Source of the DNA: Methanosarcinales archaeon
Lineage (GTDB): Archaea; Nanobdellota; Nanobdellia; Woesearchaeales; CG1-02-33-12
Assembly: GCA_017610505.1 (NCBI GenBank)
Contig: JAFCBX010000030.1
Span: forward strand, 1 to 8,319
Length of the DNA stretch: 8,319 nucleotides
Direction of reading: 5' to 3'
Shown piece after piece: positions 4,917-8,319 of the stretch. Under the pieces are notes generated by a model that saw only the letters and a list, made by a program, of their open reading frames with translations, had not been told where the DNA came from and made no database searches. Both the position numbers and the translations under genes were made by a program. Numbering within the stretch: position 1 is the first letter of the stretch; every line of letters starts with the position of its first letter.

Positions 4917-7731
4917 AATAAAAAAGAAAAGAGAAAATAAATGGAGAGAAATAAAGAGCAAACTCCATCTCTCAAATAATATAATTGCCTTATTGGTAAT
5001 TTTATTTATGCTTACATCTGTATTTTTTAACTGGGTTATTTATAAAAATACAGAAACTCCTGTTAAATTGCCTGAAATAACAGGTAAGGCTTCAGAAGCA
5101 ACAATTGGTCTTTGTATAGGAGCAGAACCACCCCACATAACAGTTATTTACCCAAATGGGGGGGAGATTGCAAATGGAACAATAGTTGTGAATGCAAGTG
5201 CAACCGAAGCAGAAGAGAATGAGGATATTAATGTATCTTTTTACTATCCAGATTTTTCAAACATGATTGGAACTGACCCAGACGAGAGTGATATATCCTA
5301 CAATCATAGTTGGGATACAACAACAGTAGGAGATGCAAACTGCATTTGCAAAATATTTGCCAAAGCATACAGCAATGAGTCTATATGTGGAGGTATCTTT
5401 GGAAGTGATGGTTCTGATTCTTATTTTTCAATCAATAACATTGATGTTGAGCCAATATGGGATAATTTCAAGAATAGCTTAACAACTAATTTTTCAGCAT
5501 TTGCAGATGATTCAAAACTTGGGGACTGGACAGAAATAGAAAATGCAACAATTGGTATTCCAGACAAAGGATTAATAAATTTCTCAGCTCAAACAATCAA
5601 CTTTGATGATGCAGACCTTGATTCACATATTAATATATCATATAATTATTTAAGTCTTAACGCATCCCTCGATGCACTGGCATGCTTAAGCAGATCAGCA
5701 ATTTTGACATTATACAACATAAGCTTTATACAGCCAAAAATACTAGCGGATGGGGAGGATTGCTCAGGTCCAAATCGCGACCTCACAACTTGTACAATAA
5801 TAAGTTATTCTAATGGTAACTTAATATTTAGTGTATCAAATTTCTTATATGCATATTCTGCTGCTGAAAATGCAACCTTAAGGTTGGAGATATGGGACCA
5901 GACAGATAATATTATAAAATATATAAATGAAAATGTAACATTTTTTGCTAATTTTACTGATACTGCTTATAATAATCCTGTTAATGGAACATCAGTATAT
6001 TGCAACATCAGATTTAACCTAACAGGCAGTTACAATGAGCCAGTTGATATGGGCTTTAATCATAGTTCTTTATTGTATGAATATACTAACCATTTTAGTT
6101 CACCAGGAACATTTAATTACCTTGTTTTTTGCAATGACTCTTATTATAATTTTGGAACCATAAACAAAACAGACAATTTCACAATAACCAACAGAGAGCC
6201 TGTTTTAATATCAACTATGCCTAATGAGACATGGAACGAAGACACAATACTTACTGGCCGTGACTTAGATGATTACTTTATGGATCCTGACGGAGAAACA
6301 TTAACATTCACAAGTACAAAAGTTCCAAATATTAATGTTTCAATAGATAATGTAACGCATGTTGTTACATATACCCCTCAGGCAAACTTCTATGGCAACA
6401 GGACAGTAAAGTTTTATGCATATGATCCACATGATGCAAGGGCAGAAAGTAATGTAGTTTATCTCTTTGTAATAGATGTCCCAGAACAAGTTCCTACGCC
6501 CCCTAGTGGGGGTGGTGGTGGGGGCGGAAGTCAAATAATCTGTGAGGAATTATGGGAATGCAGTAAATGGGGAAATTGCCTTCCATCAGGAATAAAGATA
6601 AGGAAATGTGTTGATCTTGCAGACTGTGGAACAGAATTCAGAAAACCATTTGAAAGCAGATCATGTGAATATATTGGAACATGCTTTGACCTTATAAAGA
6701 ACTGCCATCATGGCTTGTGTGAAGAGGGTGTAGATTGCGGTGGTCCTTGTAAGCCATGCCCAACTTGCTTTGATGGCATCCAGAACCAAGGTGAGGAAGG
6801 CATTGATTGCGGTGGTCCTTGCCCTGTATGCAAAACCTGCTTTGATGGTATACAAAATCAAGGAGAGGAAGGCGTAGATTGTGGTGGTCCATGTGCTCCA
6901 TGCAAAGAAGAAAAGATTCCGAAAGAAGAGGTTCCTTTTGTTGTTAAAAAAGCTATATGGCCAACCATCTTATTAATAATACTGCTTATTTTAGCAATAA
7001 TGTTTGTTATAATTAAATATCATAAATATTACCAACCTTTTATTGCAAAGATATTGATGAAATTTGTACCTTTTATTATTTTGTTTAAGAAAAAGAAAAA
7101 AGAGGTGCCAGAGGAATTAAAAGCAAGGGAATCAATATTATTAAGATTGGACAAGCTTGAAAAGAGTATCGATAAAAAATCTATAGAGGAACTTTCAAAG
7201 GAGTTTGTTAGAATAATCAGGGACTTCCTCTCTGATTTACTAAAAATAGACTATGAATTTACCTATGAGGAATTCTGCAAGGAAATAGAAAAACACAAAA
7301 TTTCAATGCCATTAAGAATAATACTAATAACCTTTTTCAAAAAAATATCTGAAATAAGCTACAAGGGTTATAAGATGGAAAAACCAGAATTAAGGAAGAT
7401 GGTTAAAGAAGCAAGGATTATAGTCAAGCTTGGCTCAGAGGAATATCTGGAAGGGAAAACAGAAAAAGAAAAGCCAAAGGAAAAGGAATTAAAGAAAAAA
7501 CAAAAGATTAAGAGAGAATCTAAGTTAATGCTGGAAATATATAAGGATTTAATTAAAGCAAAAAAATCAATAAGAGAATCAGATATTGATTCTGCAAAAC
7601 TTGCTTACATTAGGATAAAAGAGCTTTATGAAGAGCTGCCTGTTAATGAAAAAAGAAAAATCTATAAAAAAATTGCTGTGCTATATGGCAAGATAAAGGA
7701 AAAAGAGCTGGGTAAGATTAAAATAAATTAA
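4903..7731 (+). CDS. Large two-TM surface protein: Ig/cadherin-like ectodomain, TSP1-like motif, cysteine repeats, cytoplasmic helical domain (942 aa)
   Basis: A basic cytoplasmic start (1-22) and TM helix (about 27-47) lead to the motif ITGKA (59-63). The ectodomain then runs: an Ig-like unit opening with VIYPNGGEI (from about 77); middle beta-rich regions without a recognisable family; a cadherin-like unit (about 430-525; DPDGETLTFT, TPQANFYG); a seven-glycine hinge (536-542); a thrombospondin-type motif (547-590; LWECSKWGNC, SRSCEY); and three cysteine repeats (594-669). TM2 lies at about 686-706, followed by a hydrophobic or amphipathic segment (714-730). The inside part (735-942) is helical: one domain (735-845), a lysine/glutamate linker, and a helical hairpin (874-936) of a kind I recall from DPANN membrane proteins. 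I count 24 N-X-S/T sequons, all between N91 and N499. Transcription is with the nucleotidyltransferase-like gene; another surface protein follows 10 bases on. An adhesin or sensor linked to the cytoplasm is the best guess. It is not assigned to a named family. Confidence 0.85.
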   Translation: MKNHKIKKKRENKWREIKSKLHLSNNIIALLVILFMLTSVFFNWVIYKNTETPVKLPEITGKASEATIGLCIGAEPPHITVIYPNGGEIANGTIVVNASATEAEENEDINVSFYYPDFSNMIGTDPDESDISYNHSWDTTTVGDANCICKIFAKAYSNESICGGIFGSDGSDSYFSINNIDVEPIWDNFKNSLTTNFSAFADDSKLGDWTEIENATIGIPDKGLINFSAQTINFDDADLDSHINISYNYLSLNASLDALACLSRSAILTLYNISFIQPKILADGEDCSGPNRDLTTCTIISYSNGNLIFSVSNFLYAYSAAENATLRLEIWDQTDNIIKYINENVTFFANFTDTAYNNPVNGTSVYCNIRFNLTGSYNEPVDMGFNHSSLLYEYTNHFSSPGTFNYLVFCNDSYYNFGTINKTDNFTITNREPVLISTMPNETWNEDTILTGRDLDDYFMDPDGETLTFTSTKVPNINVSIDNVTHVVTYTPQANFYGNRTVKFYAYDPHDARAESNVVYLFVIDVPEQVPTPPSGGGGGGGSQIICEELWECSKWGNCLPSGIKIRKCVDLADCGTEFRKPFESRSCEYIGTCFDLIKNCHHGLCEEGVDCGGPCKPCPTCFDGIQNQGEEGIDCGGPCPVCKTCFDGIQNQGEEGVDCGGPCAPCKEEKIPKEEVPFVVKKAIWPTILLIILLILAIMFVIIKYHKYYQPFIAKILMKFVPFIILFKKKKKEVPEELKARESILLRLDKLEKSIDKKSIEELSKEFVRIIRDFLSDLLKIDYEFTYEEFCKEIEKHKISMPLRIILITFFKKISEISYKGYKMEKPELRKMVKEARIIVKLGSEEYLEGKTEKEKPKEKELKKKQKIKRESKLMLEIYKDLIKAKKSIRESDIDSAKLAYIRIKELYEELPVNEKRKIYKKIAVLYGKIKEKELGKIKIN
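6499..6527 (+). repeat. G-rich tract coding for a polyglycine hinge
   Basis: CCCCC-TAGT-GGGGG (6499-6512) can form a short hairpin, and the G-runs continue to 6527 (GGGGG, GG, GG, GGGGG, GG). The tract codes for seven glycines between the cadherin-like unit and the cysteine-rich stalk. Such G/C content is exceptional in this AT-rich window. Confidence 0.6.
6682..6909 (+). repeat. Three tandem cysteine repeats (CFDGIQNQGEEG-DCGGPC type)
   Basis: There are three in-frame units: 6682-6765 (28 aa, diverged at its start as CFDLIKNCHHGLCEEG), 6766-6837 (24 aa) and 6838-6909 (24 aa). The consensus is CFDGIQNQGEEG[IV]DCGGPCxxC. The four spaced cysteines per unit suggest two disulfides each and a rigid stalk above the membrane. 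The same motif is widespread in secreted proteins of archaea and bacteria. Confidence 0.85.
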
Positions 7732-7741
7732 ACAACTAAAA

Positions 7742-8319
7742 ATGAAAAGGGCAAAAAAAGAGATAAACAAAAAGCAATTAAAGTCTATAGCACTTATGTT
7801 TTTAGTACTTAGTGTTATATATTCTGTTGCCCTAATAAACCAAGGAGGGGTTGAACAATTTATACAAGAGATTAGCAAGGGCACAAATAATCTTGTTAAG
7901 TTTGTCCAAAATCCAAGCATAACTGGCTTTGCTATAATCTTTGCCAATAGCCAACCATATTTTGACCCAAGCCCCCCAGATTATAATCTTACAGAAGATG
8001 TGCTCTTTGAGGTTCAGTTAAATGCAACTGACCCAGATAATGATACAATAATATTTACAGATAATGCTGGATCTCTAGAGGCTTATTGGGCTGTATTTGA
8101 CATGAATGGTACTGGGTTTATTTCGTTTACACCAACAAATGATGATGTTGGTCCAACAAGCTTAACTCCGGAAACAACAGAAAACAATTCTATTGGTTTT
8201 TCATTTGAATATAATGCAACAGATCCTGACATCCCTTATGGGGATTATCTGACAGTGAGATGGATTGTTGATGGTATTGTTAATTCAACAACAGTCAATG
8301 AAACAGGCGGCTCTTGGAG
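7742..8319 (+). CDS. N-terminally anchored Ig/cadherin-like surface protein (3' partial)
   Basis: This reading frame stays open from the ATG at 7742 to the right edge, 192 residues and no stop. A lysine-rich start (MKRAKKEINKKQLK) precedes a TM helix (about 15-31) and a linker carrying the motif ITGFA (60-64). An Ig/cadherin-like unit follows (about 72-137; LNATDPDNDT, TGFISFTPTNDDVG), then the start of a second (about 155 on; YNATDPD, LTVRWIVDG). Several exterior sequons are visible (NLT, NAT, NDT, NGT, NST, NET among them). The start lies 10 bases after the stop of the 942-aa gene with no Shine-Dalgarno sequence, so it is probably the third gene of the P2 unit. It is likely a surface adhesin or structural protein, and the missing 3' part may hold more repeats. 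The function is unknown. Confidence 0.82.
   Translation, partial: MKRAKKEINKKQLKSIALMFLVLSVIYSVALINQGGVEQFIQEISKGTNNLVKFVQNPSITGFAIIFANSQPYFDPSPPDYNLTEDVLFEVQLNATDPDNDTIIFTDNAGSLEAYWAVFDMNGTGFISFTPTNDDVGPTSLTPETTENNSIGFSFEYNATDPDIPYGDYLTVRWIVDGIVNSTTVNETGGSW

Noticed and set aside
6340..6901. Minus-strand frames opposite the cysteine repeats
   Set aside because: They mirror the repeated plus-strand codons (repeated short phrases in the translation) and lack start signals.
1..8319. CRISPR arrays, tRNA or rRNA genes, insertion sequences
   Set aside because: I found no regularly spaced repeats with unique spacers, no cloverleaf-like or ribosomal sequence, and no transposase frame or flanking inverted repeats.

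Overview
The window looks archaeal, most likely from a DPANN lineage of the Woesearchaeota/Pacearchaeota kind. The signs are AT-rich DNA with tightly packed genes on one strand, two near-identical archaeal BRE/TATA promoters, purine-rich ribosome binding sites on some genes and none on others, and a protein set dominated by N-terminally anchored, sequon-rich Ig-like surface proteins. The lineage call is an inference from family resemblance; no ribosomal or other marker gene is present.

Layout. (1) Bases 2-1585 hold the 3' part of a multi-pass membrane glycosyltransferase of the GT39/PMT-like type, cut by the left edge. Its extracytoplasmic loop carries a large soluble beta-rich insert. (2) A 145-base gap holds promoter P1, which drives a 74-aa membrane-anchored miniprotein (1731-1955) and a 218-aa anchored, glycosylation-site-rich protein (1968-2624). 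A T-rich tract follows, probably a terminator. (3) Two Ig-like membrane proteins come next: a signal-peptide plus C-terminal-anchor protein of 392 aa (2662-3840) and an N-terminally anchored 141-aa protein (3837-4262) overlapping it by 4 bases. (4) Promoter P2 (about 4312-4327), flanked by two operator-like palindromic sites, starts a second unit. It encodes a cytoplasmic protein that resembles a catalytically dead nucleotidyltransferase, then (14-base overlap) a 942-aa two-TM surface protein, then (10-base gap) another anchored Ig/cadherin-like surface protein cut by the right edge.

How it fits together. Apart from the degenerate nucleotidyltransferase, everything from 1731 onward is predicted to sit in the membrane with its bulk outside the cell. 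Three of these proteins (218 aa, 942 aa and the partial last one) share a short ITGxA motif just after the N-terminal TM helix. The 942-aa protein runs from an N-glycosylation-rich Ig-like ectodomain through a glycine hinge, a TSP1-like motif and three cysteine repeats to a TM helix and a 200-residue helical cytoplasmic region. That shape suits a surface adhesin or sensor linked to the cell interior. Neither the function of the set nor its role as one system is established; the strongest leads are the shared motif, the dead nucleotidyltransferase coupled to a giant surface protein, and the operator-like sites around P2.
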